DNA of 51,072 nt, taken from NCBI GenBank assembly GCA_041611095.1, contig JBFINP010000020.1, positions 1-51,072 of the forward strand, read 5' to 3'. This stretch comes from UBA6912 sp041611095. Lineage in GTDB: Bacteria; Actinomycetota; Acidimicrobiia; Spongiisociales; UBA5794. A program made the position numbers and the translations under genes. Position 1 is the first letter of the stretch, and each line of letters starts with the position of its first letter. The notes under the pieces are model-generated. The model ran no database searches. It was not told the DNA's origin and worked only from the letters and a program-made list of their open reading frames with translations. This document shows positions 26,040 through 34,534 of the stretch, piece by piece.

Positions 26040-26755
26040 ATCGCCAGCTCCGCCAGGCTCGGGGGCACCGACGAGCCCTCGGTGATGCTCTCGATGCGCC
26101 CGTCGCGGAGACGAACCACACGATCCGCCCAGGCAGCGAACGAGGGCTCGTGGGTGACCATGACGGCGGCGGCGCCGGCGTCGCAGCGAGCCCGGATCAG
26201 CTTGAGGATGGTCTCGCTGGTGAGGTCGTCGAGGGCCCCTGTCGGCTCGTCGGCCAGGAGGAGCGATCTGGGTCCGACGAGGCCGCGGGCTATCGCCACC
26301 CGCTGCTGCTCACCGCCGGAGAGCTGGTCCGGGTAGCGGTCGGCCATACGGTCGAGGGACACCTGGGCGAGCGACTCGATCGCTTGGCGCCGCGCCGCCG
26401 CCAGCCCGACACCGTCGAGCTCGAGCGGAAGGGCGACGTTCTCGGCCGCCGTCAAGGTGGGCAGCAGATTGAAGTCCTGGAACACATAGCCGATCGACTG
26501 GCGGCGGAGCCGGGCCAGGTCGGTCTTGGAGAGGTCGTCGAGGTGCGCTCCCTCGACCTGCACCGTGCCGGTGGTGGGCTCGTCGAGCCCGCCGGCGACG
26601 TTGAGCAGCGTGGTCTTACCGGACCCGCTACGGCCGGTAACGGCAACCCACTCACCGGCGGCGACATCGAGATCGATGTCGACGAGCGCATCGACGCGTT
26701 GGGCGCCCTTGCCGTGCGTGCGCCCAATGCGGCGCATCGACAGAACGATGTCCAT
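26036..26755 (-). CDS. ABC transporter ATPase, MacB/LolD class
   Basis: 239 residues from the ATG at 26755 with GGAGAA upstream; the ATG overlaps the PadR stop by one base. Complete ATPase motifs: Walker A GRSGSGKTT, Q-loop FQDFNLLP, signature LSGGEQQRVAIARGL, Walker B LLLADEPTGALD and H-loop VTHEP. The DEPTGALD segment is diagnostic of the LolD/MacB subfamily that pairs with FtsX permeases, here the gene directly downstream. It powers the exporter at the inner face of the membrane. Confidence 0.93.
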   Translation of the reverse strand: MDIVLSMRRIGRTHGKGAQRVDALVDIDLDVAAGEWVAVTGRSGSGKTTLLNVAGGLDEPTTGTVQVEGAHLDDLSKTDLARLRRQSIGYVFQDFNLLPTLTAAENVALPLELDGVGLAAARRQAIESLAQVSLDRMADRYPDQLSGGEQQRVAIARGLVGPRSLLLADEPTGALDDLTSETILKLIRARCDAGAAAVMVTHEPSFAAWADRVVRLRDGRIESITEGSSVPPSLAELAI

Positions 26756-27342
26756 CAGTGTTCTTCTCCTGTGGGAACCGGGATCGACGTGTCGTGTTCG
26801 TGGCGGCCGCGGACCCGATTGCGGTCCCCGATCGCTACCGTGTCGAGTCGCTCTTCCACTCGGTCGAGCCATCTCAGATCTGCCTCCGACCGCAAGATCA
26901 GACGGTCGATATGGAGCAGCCAGGCGAGGTCGGAAGGGTCGGTCGCCGCCTTGAGCCGGGTGTAGTCCTGGATCGCCGTCATCGTCGCGTTCCGTTGTGT
27001 TGCGACGACGGTGAAGGGGTCCACCACTTCGGAGGCCATAGCGAGCAGCAGCTTCATCGAGACGTCGTCACGATTCGCCGCAGTCCTCTGGACGGGAGTC
27101 TCCATCCAACTCGTCAGCACCTCCCGGCCGGCGGCCGTGATGGCGTAGATGACCCGGCCTTCGTCGTCGTTCTCCACGAGATCGACGAGCCCGTCGCGTT
27201 CGAGCCGCTGCAGGGTCGTGTAGACCTGGCCGATGTTGAGCTGCCAGGCCTCCCCGGTGGCGGTCTCGAAATCGACCTTCAGCTGATACCCGTGTGCCGG
27301 CCCGGTGGCCAGCAGGGTGAGCAGCCCTTCACGTATGCCCAT
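26755..27342 (-). CDS. PadR-family transcriptional regulator
   Basis: 195 residues from the ATG at 27342 (GAAGGAA upstream). An N-terminal winged helix (REGLLTLLATGPAHGYQLKVDFE, GQVYTTLQRLERDGLV) and a C-terminal helical dimerisation domain identify the PadR (Vir-type) family. Such proteins usually repress a co-transcribed ABC exporter and release DNA on binding the exported compound. The stop overlaps the ATPase ATG as TGATG. Directly upstream lie three CATAC-N3-GTATG inverted repeats, its probable operators. Confidence 0.92.
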   Translation of the reverse strand: MGIREGLLTLLATGPAHGYQLKVDFETATGEAWQLNIGQVYTTLQRLERDGLVDLVENDDEGRVIYAITAAGREVLTSWMETPVQRTAANRDDVSMKLLLAMASEVVDPFTVVATQRNATMTAIQDYTRLKAATDPSDLAWLLHIDRLILRSEADLRWLDRVEERLDTVAIGDRNRVRGRHEHDTSIPVPTGEEH

Positions 27343-27386
27343 CGACAGGTTCCTTCACAGTGCCTTCCCATGGCTTGCCTTACACA

Positions 27387-27443
27387 ATGCATACTTGGTA
27401 TGCATACTCGGTATGGTGCCGCAATGTACATACCGGGTATGTA
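27387..27443. promoter_or_regulatory. Three PadR-type operators
   Basis: Inverted repeats sharing CATAC-N3-GTATG: 27390-27402 (spacer TTG, perfect arms extending to 27387-27405), 27403-27415 (spacer TCG) and 27429-27441 (spacer CGG, perfect arms extending to 27427-27443). Centres are 13 and 26 bp apart, so the sites lie in register. They sit in the gap between padR and the divergent PLP gene, which both may therefore obey the same regulator. Confidence 0.7.
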
Positions 27444-27509
27444 GCTGTCAACCCCTATGGCACACTTTTTCCGAGAGGGCAGAATGCCGACGAGCGACCA
27501 GGAGCAGCG

Positions 27510-28733
27510 ATGCCCTCACCCACCGAGAGGCCGGCAGCCGCCGAAGACCGCGTGACGGACGGTGCCGACGTCCCCTTCTTCGACGTCGATCTGGCCACGG
27601 CCCGCCGCCGGCGCAGCCTGAAGTGGCGGCGGTACGACGGCGACGTGATTCCGATGTGGGTCGCCGAGATGGACTTTCCGCTCGCCGCGGTCATCTCGCA
27701 GCGCCTCTCCGACATGGTCGAGCGCAGCGACTTCGGCTACCCACCGGAGCCGACGGCGAGCACGACAACCGACTTCTGTGAAGCCGTCGCCGGTTGGATG
27801 TCGAGTCGCTACGCCTGGGAAATCGAACCTGGATTCGTGTCGGTCGCCCCGGACACCACCAGCGTGCTGGAGATGGCGGTCGATCGCTTCAGCACGCCCG
27901 GGGACGGCATCGCCCTCGCCGACCCCTCGTACCCACCATTCCTCGAGGTGATCGAGAATGCGGGCAGGGTGCCGGTGTGGATCCCGATGGAGCTGGCCGG
28001 GGATCGCTGGCGGCTCGATTCGGAACGGTTGGAGCGAGCGGTGACGGCATCGCACGTCCCGTTGTTCTTCCACTGCAACCCTCACAATCCGACGGGGAGC
28101 GTATTCACGGTCGACGAGTCGCGGGAGATCGCCGAAGTCGCCGAACGGACCGACCTCATCGTCGTCGCCGACGAGGTGCACGCCGGCCTGTCCTACGGCG
28201 CTCCGCACGTCCCGTTCGCCACGGTCACCCCGACCATCGCGGCGCGAACCATCACGGCGTCGGCGGCGTCCAAGAACTTCAACTTCGCCGGGCTGCGGTG
28301 CGGTTTCGGGATCGCCGGCACCGCCCATCTGCACGCAACCCTGGAGGGCCTCCCCGTCCGACAGCGCAAACTGGCTTCGCTCCCCGGGTACGAAGCGACC
28401 ATCGCCGCCTACACGGGTGGCGCCGGGTGGCTGGATGCGGCCTGTCGCCACCTGAAAGCGATGCGCGACCACGCTGCGGCCCGGCTGCGCGACATCGATG
28501 CAGCCCTGGTACCCGCCATCCCGGAGGGGACCTACCTGATGTGGACGGACTGGCGCCACCTCGACCTCGACGATCCCTACAGATTCGTGCTCGACACCGC
28601 CGAGGTTGCGCTCTCCAATGGCACCAGCTTCGGCCCAACCGGCCGCGGGTTTCTCCGCCTGAACTTCGCCACGTCGCTCCGCATCCTGGACGAGGCGCTC
28701 GATCGGATCGCAAACGGCGTCGCCGGTCGCTGA
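27510..28733 (+). CDS. MalY/PatB-type PLP-dependent C-S lyase or aminotransferase
   Basis: 407 residues from the ATG at 27510 with AGGAG 5 nt upstream; earlier in-frame ATGs would run through the PadR operators. A fold-type I PLP enzyme: substrate loop MWVAEMDF, NPHNPTG loop, VVADEVHAGLSY and the lysine motif SAASKNFNFAGL (Lys255). The WVADMDF/SSKNFN pattern is typical of MalY/PatB cystathionine beta-lyases rather than of ordinary aspartate aminotransferases. It would cleave cystathionine or cysteine conjugates. Divergent from the PadR-ABC operon with shared operators, so it could modify the compound the exporter removes. Confidence 0.82.
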   Translation: MPSPTERPAAAEDRVTDGADVPFFDVDLATARRRRSLKWRRYDGDVIPMWVAEMDFPLAAVISQRLSDMVERSDFGYPPEPTASTTTDFCEAVAGWMSSRYAWEIEPGFVSVAPDTTSVLEMAVDRFSTPGDGIALADPSYPPFLEVIENAGRVPVWIPMELAGDRWRLDSERLERAVTASHVPLFFHCNPHNPTGSVFTVDESREIAEVAERTDLIVVADEVHAGLSYGAPHVPFATVTPTIAARTITASAASKNFNFAGLRCGFGIAGTAHLHATLEGLPVRQRKLASLPGYEATIAAYTGGAGWLDAACRHLKAMRDHAAARLRDIDAALVPAIPEGTYLMWTDWRHLDLDDPYRFVLDTAEVALSNGTSFGPTGRGFLRLNFATSLRILDEALDRIANGVAGR

Positions 28734-29250
28734 TCGGGCCGTCGCCGCACCGACACAGCATGCGTTCGCGTTGGCGACCGCCTCTACGCCCCGCGATCAC
28801 CCTCCTCCGGTGCAACGAAGACCCAAGCCCGCTCATGGGCGGCCAGCGCGACGCCGATCACGATCACCCAGCACCAGGTGAGCTACGGGAGGCTCATGGC
28901 TGCGACGATCGCAGCCGCAACGCCGGGGATGCGGAAGCCGAAACGTGCCGCCGCGCCGGTCATCGGCGAACAAGTCCCACCACCGTGCGCCGGAAGGCGG
29001 TGGCGGTTCGGCTGGCAACGGCGACAAGAGCTGCCAGCAGCCGCCAACCCGAACGAGATCCAGCATGACCGCCCGCTTCCAGCCGAGATTGTTCGGTGGC
29101 CTGCCTGCAGCGGACGACATGCCGACCGCGCTGCAATACGTCGACGAGTTCGAGCAGTCGGACACCTACCCGCTGCCGTAGACGTCGCCACTTGCGCTCG
29201 CGCCGGCCCAGATCGCTAGCCTCGCCGCACGTCACGAGGAAGAACCGGTC
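28734..29250 (+). other. 517-bp gap without a confident gene
   Basis: Open frames here have scattered third-position composition and no recognisable family. On the minus strand at about 28784-28960 two short hydrophobic stretches in one frame (RFGFRIPGVAAAIVAAMSLP, and VIVIGVALAAHERAWVFVAP) are separated by a TAG stop, possibly a decayed small membrane protein. A TAGCCT box at 29217-29222 is a likely -10 for the next gene. Confidence 0.4.
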
Positions 29251-29541
29251 ATGTGCTGCTTGATCACGTCGGTCGTCCTGTTGGGCCCCCGCATCGCCAT
29301 CGTCCTGTGGTGGCTCCTCAACATGGGGCGGTGGGAGACGGCGTTCGACACGTTCCTCTGGCCGTTCCTCGGCTTCGTCTTCTTCCCCTACACGACGCTC
29401 ATGTTCGTCGTGGTTGCGCCCCGTGGGAATGTGGTCGGCGTGGACTGGTTCTGGCTCGGCGTGGCGGTGGTGGTCGACCTCGTGAGCCATGGCGGCGGCG
29501 CCGCCCGCAATCGCGATCGCATGTCACGAAGCCCGGCCTGA
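29251..29541 (+). CDS. Small membrane protein
   Basis: 96 residues from an ATG with AGGAAG upstream. Two hydrophobic segments (residues 4-24 and about 34-55) are joined by a short loop containing RWETAFDTF; a third hydrophobic stretch lies at about 62-78, followed by a basic tail. It resembles small actinobacterial membrane proteins of unknown function that start MCCL and share LLGPRxAIxLWWL. No catalytic residues are evident. A TAGCCT box 28 nt upstream of the ATG supports expression. It lies 32 bp upstream of the acetyltransferase gene. Confidence 0.65.
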   Translation: MCCLITSVVLLGPRIAIVLWWLLNMGRWETAFDTFLWPFLGFVFFPYTTLMFVVVAPRGNVVGVDWFWLGVAVVVDLVSHGGGAARNRDRMSRSPA

Positions 29542-29573
29542 CCCCGCGCCCCCTCGTCTAGCCTCCTCAGGCC

Positions 29574-30755
29574 ATGTCGATCGAAGTCCGCTCCGCACGC
29601 CCCGACGACCTCGATCGCATCTGCGAGATCGTCGCCGAGGCGCTCGAGGAGGAGGACGCCGACGAGGCGCGCCTCGTGCTGGAAGACCCGGCGTTCGACC
29701 GGGACCGCTGGCTGGTCGGTCTCGTCGACGGTGAGATCGCATCCACGCTCGCCCTCATCGACGCCGAGGCCAGGCTCGGCGACACGACGTTCCCCGTCGG
29801 CCAAATCGAGTTCGTCGCCACTGCGGAGACCGCTCGGGGACGGGGTCTGATCCGCGCCCAGCTCGACGAGGCCCACAGGCGCAGCGCCGCCGCCGGCCAC
29901 CTCATGCAGCTCATCGTCGGCATCCCCCACTTCTACCGGCAGTTCGGCTACGGCTATCCCATGCGGGTGCCGCCCTACCAGGCGATCGGTCCCGAGGTCG
30001 GTCTCACCCCAGGCGACTGGAGCGTGCGGTTGGCCGGCACCGTCGACGTCCCCGCCATCCGTAATGCACAAGCCGCCGCCCAGGCCGAGGCAGCGGTCGC
30101 CATCAGTCACCCCGAGTACGTGTGGCGCTGGTTCATCGAATCCCCCAACTACGACGTGGTCGTCGCCGAATCACGCGACCAGCTCGCGGTGGGGCGGATC
30201 TACCTGGACGGCGAGACCGCCTATCTCGGCGACGTCGTCGCCCCGACGCGGGCGGCGCTGCACGCCTTGATCACCCACGCTCGCAAGTCGGAGCCGACGG
30301 TGGCGGTGATGCACCGTGCGGCCGGCCTGCTGAGCGCGATGCTCACGGGCCTCGGCATGGTGCTCGACGAGCACGGTTGGTACTACGGCCGCATCGGCGA
30401 CGTGCCGGCAATGCTCGACACCATCCGGCCCGTGCTCGAGCAACGACTGGCCGCCTCGCCGCTCGACGGCTTCTCGGGCACCTTCGTGCTGTCCTGGTAC
30501 CGGGAGTCGGTCCGCTGCGACATCGCCGACGGCCGGCTCGGACCCATGGAGGCCGGCGGTCCCGTCGCCTACCCGGTCAGCGCCGGCGGATCGGGCGTGC
30601 CCGACGACCTCATCCCCCGCCTGTTGTTCGGCCCCTTCGGCGCCGGAGAGATGGAGCGCAGCCACGGCGACGTGCTGCTCGGTGAGCAGGCCGAGCTGAT
30701 GCATGTGTTGTTCCCACCCGTCACCAGCGACGTCCAGACGTGGGTGTTCCCCTGA
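29574..30755 (+). CDS. Eis-like GNAT N-acetyltransferase
   Basis: 393 residues, the length of the Eis/enhanced intracellular survival family. The N-terminal GNAT domain carries the acetyl-CoA pyrophosphate loop at ATAETARGRGLIRAQLDEAH, followed by IPHFYRQFGYGY, which is strongly Eis-like. A degenerate second GNAT domain and a sterol-carrier-like C-terminal domain (about 300-393) complete the fold. Members acetylate amines such as aminoglycosides, polyamines or lysines; the actual substrate is unknown. TAGCCT ends 9 nt before the ATG and no ribosome site is seen. Confidence 0.8.
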   Translation: MSIEVRSARPDDLDRICEIVAEALEEEDADEARLVLEDPAFDRDRWLVGLVDGEIASTLALIDAEARLGDTTFPVGQIEFVATAETARGRGLIRAQLDEAHRRSAAAGHLMQLIVGIPHFYRQFGYGYPMRVPPYQAIGPEVGLTPGDWSVRLAGTVDVPAIRNAQAAAQAEAAVAISHPEYVWRWFIESPNYDVVVAESRDQLAVGRIYLDGETAYLGDVVAPTRAALHALITHARKSEPTVAVMHRAAGLLSAMLTGLGMVLDEHGWYYGRIGDVPAMLDTIRPVLEQRLAASPLDGFSGTFVLSWYRESVRCDIADGRLGPMEAGGPVAYPVSAGGSGVPDDLIPRLLFGPFGAGEMERSHGDVLLGEQAELMHVLFPPVTSDVQTWVFP

Positions 30756-30763
30756 GCCAGAGG

Positions 30764-30769
30764 TACCCT
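30764..30769 (+). promoter_or_regulatory. -10 box for leaderless PPOX gene
   Basis: TACCCT ends 8 nt before the ATG at 30778, with no Shine-Dalgarno sequence. One of several TAnnnT boxes at this distance in the window. Confidence 0.4.
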
Positions 30770-30777
30770 CGACCGCC

Positions 30778-31209
30778 ATGGCACGCAAGATGACCGAGGA
30801 CGAGATCCGGAGGTTCATGGGTTCCGGGTCCAAGACGGGCAAGCTCGCCACCGTGCGCGCGGACGGCCGGCCTCACGTCGTTCCCATCTGGTTCGACTTC
30901 GACGACGAGGGCGACGTGATGTTCCTGACCGGCGAAGAGACGGTGAAGGCGGCCAACCTGCGCCGAGATCCCAGGGCCTCGCTGGTGGTCGACACCGAGG
31001 AGATGCCCTTCGACTACGCCCGGATCGACGGCACCGTCACCTTCGACGACGACCCGGACCGCCTCCTCTACTGGGCCACCGAGACGTGCCGCCGCTACGT
31101 GGGCGATGATCGAGCCGAGGTGTTCGGCCGCCGCAACGGGGTGCCCGGCGAGGTCATCGTGCGGCTGACGCCCACCCACATGATGGGCGAGTTCGCCGTC
31201 GCCGACTGA
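30778..31209 (+). CDS. PPOX-class (F420 or FMN) oxidoreductase
   Basis: 143 residues from the ATG at 30778; the in-frame upstream ATG lies within the preceding gene. It has the split-barrel flavin-binding fold: GKLATVRADGRPHVVPIWFDF, FLTGEETVKAANLRRDPRASLVVD and a final barrel strand region. Actinobacterial members of this class often use coenzyme F420 rather than FMN, and the next gene is an F420-type protein. The substrate is unknown. The stop overlaps the next ATG by one base, so the two are co-translated. Confidence 0.82.
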   Translation: MARKMTEDEIRRFMGSGSKTGKLATVRADGRPHVVPIWFDFDDEGDVMFLTGEETVKAANLRRDPRASLVVDTEEMPFDYARIDGTVTFDDDPDRLLYWATETCRRYVGDDRAEVFGRRNGVPGEVIVRLTPTHMMGEFAVAD

Positions 31210-31583
31210 TGGACGCCCCGCGCATCCGTGAGGCTCTCGATCGGGCGATGACGGTCGACATCACCACTACCGGTCGTCGCTCGGGTCGCCCGAGCCGCAT
31301 CGAGATTTGTATGTTCAAGGTCGGCGACCGCTACGTGATCACGGGTACGCCCGGTCCGCGGGACTGGTACGCCAACGTGCTCGCCAATCCCCGCATGACC
31401 GTGCACCTCGAGGACGGGTTCCCGGTCGATCTCCAGGCCGTTGCGGTGCCGGTCGACGACCCCGAGGTTCGCCGCGAGGTCCTCACCGCCCCGGACACGT
31501 CGTGGTACCGCACCCAGGCGGAGCTGGACCACCTGGTCGCCGAGAGCCCCATGATCGAGCTGCGGTTCACTGCCCTGGAGTGA
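31209..31583 (+). CDS. Deazaflavin (F420)-dependent nitroreductase-family protein
   Basis: 124 residues. The pattern VDITTTGRRSGRPSRIEICMF, GTPGPRDWYANVLANPRMTVHL and the closing helix with APDTSWYRTQAELDHLV place it in the DDN-like split-barrel family. Such enzymes reduce quinones, nitro compounds or unknown metabolites with F420H2. It shares a TGATG junction with the PPOX gene, suggesting a two-enzyme redox unit. Confidence 0.82.
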   Translation: MDAPRIREALDRAMTVDITTTGRRSGRPSRIEICMFKVGDRYVITGTPGPRDWYANVLANPRMTVHLEDGFPVDLQAVAVPVDDPEVRREVLTAPDTSWYRTQAELDHLVAESPMIELRFTALE

Positions 31584-31720
31584 GGGCGCGCCGAGCAGCG
31601 AAGCGGCTGCGAACGATGGGAAGCTGGCCAGGCCCCACGTCCGCGCGTCGAAGTAGCAAAGCATGAACCGTCGCCGACGGGTCCATGAATCGGGTGTTGC
31701 GCCACGGAGGATCTCTGCCT

Positions 31721-31921
31721 TCATGTCCTCCAGCCGCCCACCGGCGCATCGACGCCAAACAGCTGGGCCATCGCATCCCGGCTCTCTCCGGCGCTGTGCA
31801 CGCAGGCGTAGTTGGCAAGACGAATCAGCGCCCCCACCAACGCCTTCCGTTGAGCGGCCATTCGTTCGAGACGTTGCCGTTGGGCCGGAGTGAGCAGAAC
31901 GTGCGTCCGCTGGGTCGACTT
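31721..31921 (-). pseudogene. VapB-like ribbon-helix-helix antitoxin remnant without start codon
   Basis: A 66-codon stretch ending in TGA at 31721-31723 reads KSTQRTHVLLTPAQRQRLER, then ALVGALIRLANYACVHS and DAMAQLFGVDAPVGGWRT. This is the pattern of VapB-type antitoxins that pair with PIN toxins: R-T-V-L beta strand, PAQ-RLER helix, LIR helix and DAPVGDW tail. No ATG, GTG or TTG occurs in frame before the beta strand; a GTC sits where a GTG start would be expected (three codons earlier). No full PIN gene follows: only about 15 toxin-like residues (FMDPSATVHALL) appear before similarity is lost. The remainder of the 419-bp gap (31584-32002) shows no gene. Confidence 0.5.
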
Positions 31922-32002
31922 GCGCGTGACACACCATGCGCCAGCCCTCCAGCGGCAAGGTCCGTTTCCCGCGTTCTCCCTGGCCTGCCATCATCCCGGG
32001 CC

Positions 32003-33205
32003 GTGACTGACTGCGACGTGGCGATCATCGGCGGCGGCATCATCGGGCTCTCGACGGCGCTCGCCCTCACGCGCAACCACCCGGGCCTCGAGGTGATCGT
32101 CGTCGAGAAGGAAACCGAGCTGGCGACCCACCAGACCGGCCGCAACAGCGGGGTCATCCACGCCGGGCTCTACTACGAGCCGGGGTCGCTCAAGGCGAGG
32201 ATGAGCGTCGAAGGTGGGCGCCGGCTCCTCGACTTCTGCGACGAGCACGGCATCGCGGTCGGCCGCAGCGGCAAGGTCGTCGTCGCCGCCGACGATTCCC
32301 AGATCCCCGCCCTCGACGAGCTGGAGCGTCGTGCCACGGCCAACGGCGTCAAGACCCAGCGTCTCGGGCTCGAGGGCCTCGCCGAGCGCGAGCCCCACGT
32401 GCGCGGGGTCGCCGGCCTGTGGGTGCCCATAACCGCCGTCGTCGACTTCGCCGCAGTGGCGAGAACCTATGGCAAGCTCGCCGAGCATGCCGGCGCCGAT
32501 ATCCGGACCGACTTCGAGGTGGTCGACGTCCCGCCGTCGAGCCGGGGCCGCCGCCTCGAGTCGCCCTTCGGGTGGGTGGACGCCCGTGTGGTGGTCAACT
32601 GCGCCGGACTCCACGTCGACCGCATCGCCCGCCTCATGGGACACGAGCCCGAGGTGTCGATCGTGCCCTTCCGCGGCGAGTACCACGAGATCCGGGGACG
32701 GGCCGCCGACCTCGTCAAGGGGCTCATCTACCCCGTGCCCGATCCACGCTTCCCCTTCCTCGGTGTCCACTTCACCCGCGGGATCGACGGCCGCGTCGAA
32801 GCCGGCCCCAACGCCGTGCTGGCGTTCGCCCGTGAGGGGTATCGCAGACGGGACATCACGATGCGGCAACTGCGCGAGCTGGCCGGATCGGAGGGCCTGC
32901 GCCACCTCGCTCACGACTACTGGCGCACCGGCGGCGCAGAGCTGTGGAAGTCGATCCGTGCCTCGGCGTTCGTGCGTGACGCCGCCCGGCTCCTGCCGGC
33001 GCTGACGGCCGACGATCTGGGCGACTACCGGGCCGGCGTTCGGGCCCAGGCGCTGCTGCCGGATGGAACGCTGGTGCACGACTTCGTGATCGAGGAGTCG
33101 CAGGCGGCCGTCCATGTCCTCAACGCACCGTCCCCGGCGGCGACGGCGTCGCTCGCCATCGGCGAGAACATCGCAGGCCGCGTGGTGGCGAAGCTCGCCG
33201 GCTAA
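32003..33205 (+). CDS. lhgO: L-2-hydroxyglutarate oxidase
   Basis: 400 residues from a GTG at 32003. FAD-binding motif VAIIGGGIIGLSTALAL at the N-terminus, the substrate region THQTGRNSGVIHAGLYYEPGSLKA, and a late VHVLNAPSPAATASLAIGENIA match the LhgO family. The enzyme oxidises L-2-hydroxyglutarate to 2-oxoglutarate and passes electrons to the quinone pool, removing a by-product of malate dehydrogenase. Longer in-frame starts run back into the antitoxin remnant and are rejected. It is convergent with, and overlaps by 4 bp, the glycerate kinase gene. Confidence 0.9.
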   Translation: MTDCDVAIIGGGIIGLSTALALTRNHPGLEVIVVEKETELATHQTGRNSGVIHAGLYYEPGSLKARMSVEGGRRLLDFCDEHGIAVGRSGKVVVAADDSQIPALDELERRATANGVKTQRLGLEGLAEREPHVRGVAGLWVPITAVVDFAAVARTYGKLAEHAGADIRTDFEVVDVPPSSRGRRLESPFGWVDARVVVNCAGLHVDRIARLMGHEPEVSIVPFRGEYHEIRGRAADLVKGLIYPVPDPRFPFLGVHFTRGIDGRVEAGPNAVLAFAREGYRRRDITMRQLRELAGSEGLRHLAHDYWRTGGAELWKSIRASAFVRDAARLLPALTADDLGDYRAGVRAQALLPDGTLVHDFVIEESQAAVHVLNAPSPAATASLAIGENIAGRVVAKLAG

Positions 33206-34437
33206 CGCGCGTCCCGCCGGCTCAGGTCGGCGACGAGCCACAGGTCACCGACGTTGGTGCCGGTCGGGCCGGTGACGATCCGGCCCGGCACCCGGTCGAA
33301 GAAGCCGCCGGAGTCGTTGCGCTCCAAGAACGCTCCCGCGTCGAGACCCAGCCGCCGAGCCTCTGGGGCAGTCGCTCCGTCGACGACGGCTCCGGCACCG
33401 TCCGTGAACCCGTCGATGCCGTCGGTTCCTGCGGCGAGGAAGGCTCGATCGCGAGAGCCATCGAGCTCGATCGCGGCCGCAAGCGCCGCCTCGTGGTTCC
33501 GCCCCCCGATCCCATCGCCGGTGACGGTCACGGTGGTCTCGCCTGCGCACACTGCGACCTGGGCCCCGGTCTCCGCAGCGAGGACGTCCCGGGCGATAGC
33601 TGCCGACTCGCCGGTCATGTCGGTGTCGATCAGCTCGGCCGACAGACCCGACTCCTTCAGCCATTCGGCGGCAGCGGCGGCGACATGCCGGCGGGAAGCC
33701 ACGATCTCGATCGTGTCACCTGTGGCCCGGGCGGGAGGCTCGGCGTCGAGAGCTGCGACGACCGAGGCCGGCGCTCGGGCGATGATGCCGCGTCGCAGCA
33801 GCACCTCGCGAGCCTCCCCGGCGACCCCGGGCCTTGCCACGGTCGGTCCCGAACCGATCACGTCGAGCCGGTCGCCCACGACATCGGAGATGATGAGCGT
33901 GAGACAAGGAGTGGGGTCGATGGCGGCCGCCAGCCCCCCTCCCTTCAGCCGGGACAGGCTCGTTCGAACCGCGTTGACCTCGTCGATGGTGGCGCCAGAA
34001 CGGAGGAGTAGGTCGTTGGTGGCTCGCAGATCGGCCAGCGTCACCCCGGCAGCCGGGGCCTCGGCCAGTGCCGACCCACCACCCGAGACGAGACAGAGGG
34101 CCAGCTCGCCGGGTCCGGCTCCCAGCGCGGCACCGAGGAGCGCGTCCCCGCCTTCGAGTGAGCCCTCGTCGGGGAGCGGGTGGCCGCCGACGATGAGACG
34201 CAGTCCCTGTGGAACCGGTGCCGGGTGATCGGAGACGACTACTCCGGTCAGCGGACCTTCCACGACGTCGGCGACACCCCACGCCATCCCGACGGCGGCC
34301 TTGCCGAGGGCGAGGACGACGATGCGTCCGGCCTGTGCGGGCAGGAGGTCCGGCAAGGCCGCCGCCACGGCGCCTCGCGGATGGATCGCAGCGAGCGATG
34401 CCCGATAGCACTGCTCCAAGAGGTGCCTCAGTTCCAT
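33202..34437 (-). CDS. Glycerate 2-kinase (MOFRL family)
   Basis: 411 residues from the ATG at 34437. Typical segments: LALGKAAVGMAWGV, GHPLPDEGSLEGGDALL, LVSGGGSALAEAPAAGVTL, then GGRNHEAALAAAIEL and the MOFRL C-terminal AAGTDGIDGFTDGAGAVVDG. The enzyme phosphorylates D-glycerate to 2-phosphoglycerate, feeding glycolysis from glyoxylate or hydroxypyruvate routes. A TAGGGT box ends exactly 7 nt before this ATG, which selects it over the GTG three codons upstream and indicates a leaderless message. Confidence 0.9.
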   Translation of the reverse strand: MELRHLLEQCYRASLAAIHPRGAVAAALPDLLPAQAGRIVVLALGKAAVGMAWGVADVVEGPLTGVVVSDHPAPVPQGLRLIVGGHPLPDEGSLEGGDALLGAALGAGPGELALCLVSGGGSALAEAPAAGVTLADLRATNDLLLRSGATIDEVNAVRTSLSRLKGGGLAAAIDPTPCLTLIISDVVGDRLDVIGSGPTVARPGVAGEAREVLLRRGIIARAPASVVAALDAEPPARATGDTIEIVASRRHVAAAAAEWLKESGLSAELIDTDMTGESAAIARDVLAAETGAQVAVCAGETTVTVTGDGIGGRNHEAALAAAIELDGSRDRAFLAAGTDGIDGFTDGAGAVVDGATAPEARRLGLDAGAFLERNDSGGFFDRVPGRIVTGPTGTNVGDLWLVADLSRRDAR

Positions 34438-34534
34438 CGGCCGCACCCTATCTCCCAGGAATCTCGCGCCCATTTCACAGTTCCCTGACACTCAACCCCG
34501 ATCTTGAAGGGCGACGCAACGAAAGGAGCAAGAG

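Noticed and set aside
31095..31994. 299-codon minus-strand frame spanning the F420 gene and the following gap
   Set aside because: Its second half is antisense to a recognised deazaflavin-dependent gene and its residues show no domain; the antitoxin pattern lies in a different frame.
34444..34446. GTG upstream as alternative glycerate kinase start
   Set aside because: The TAGGGT box would overlap this codon; the ATG at 34437 lies at the usual 7-nt leaderless distance.
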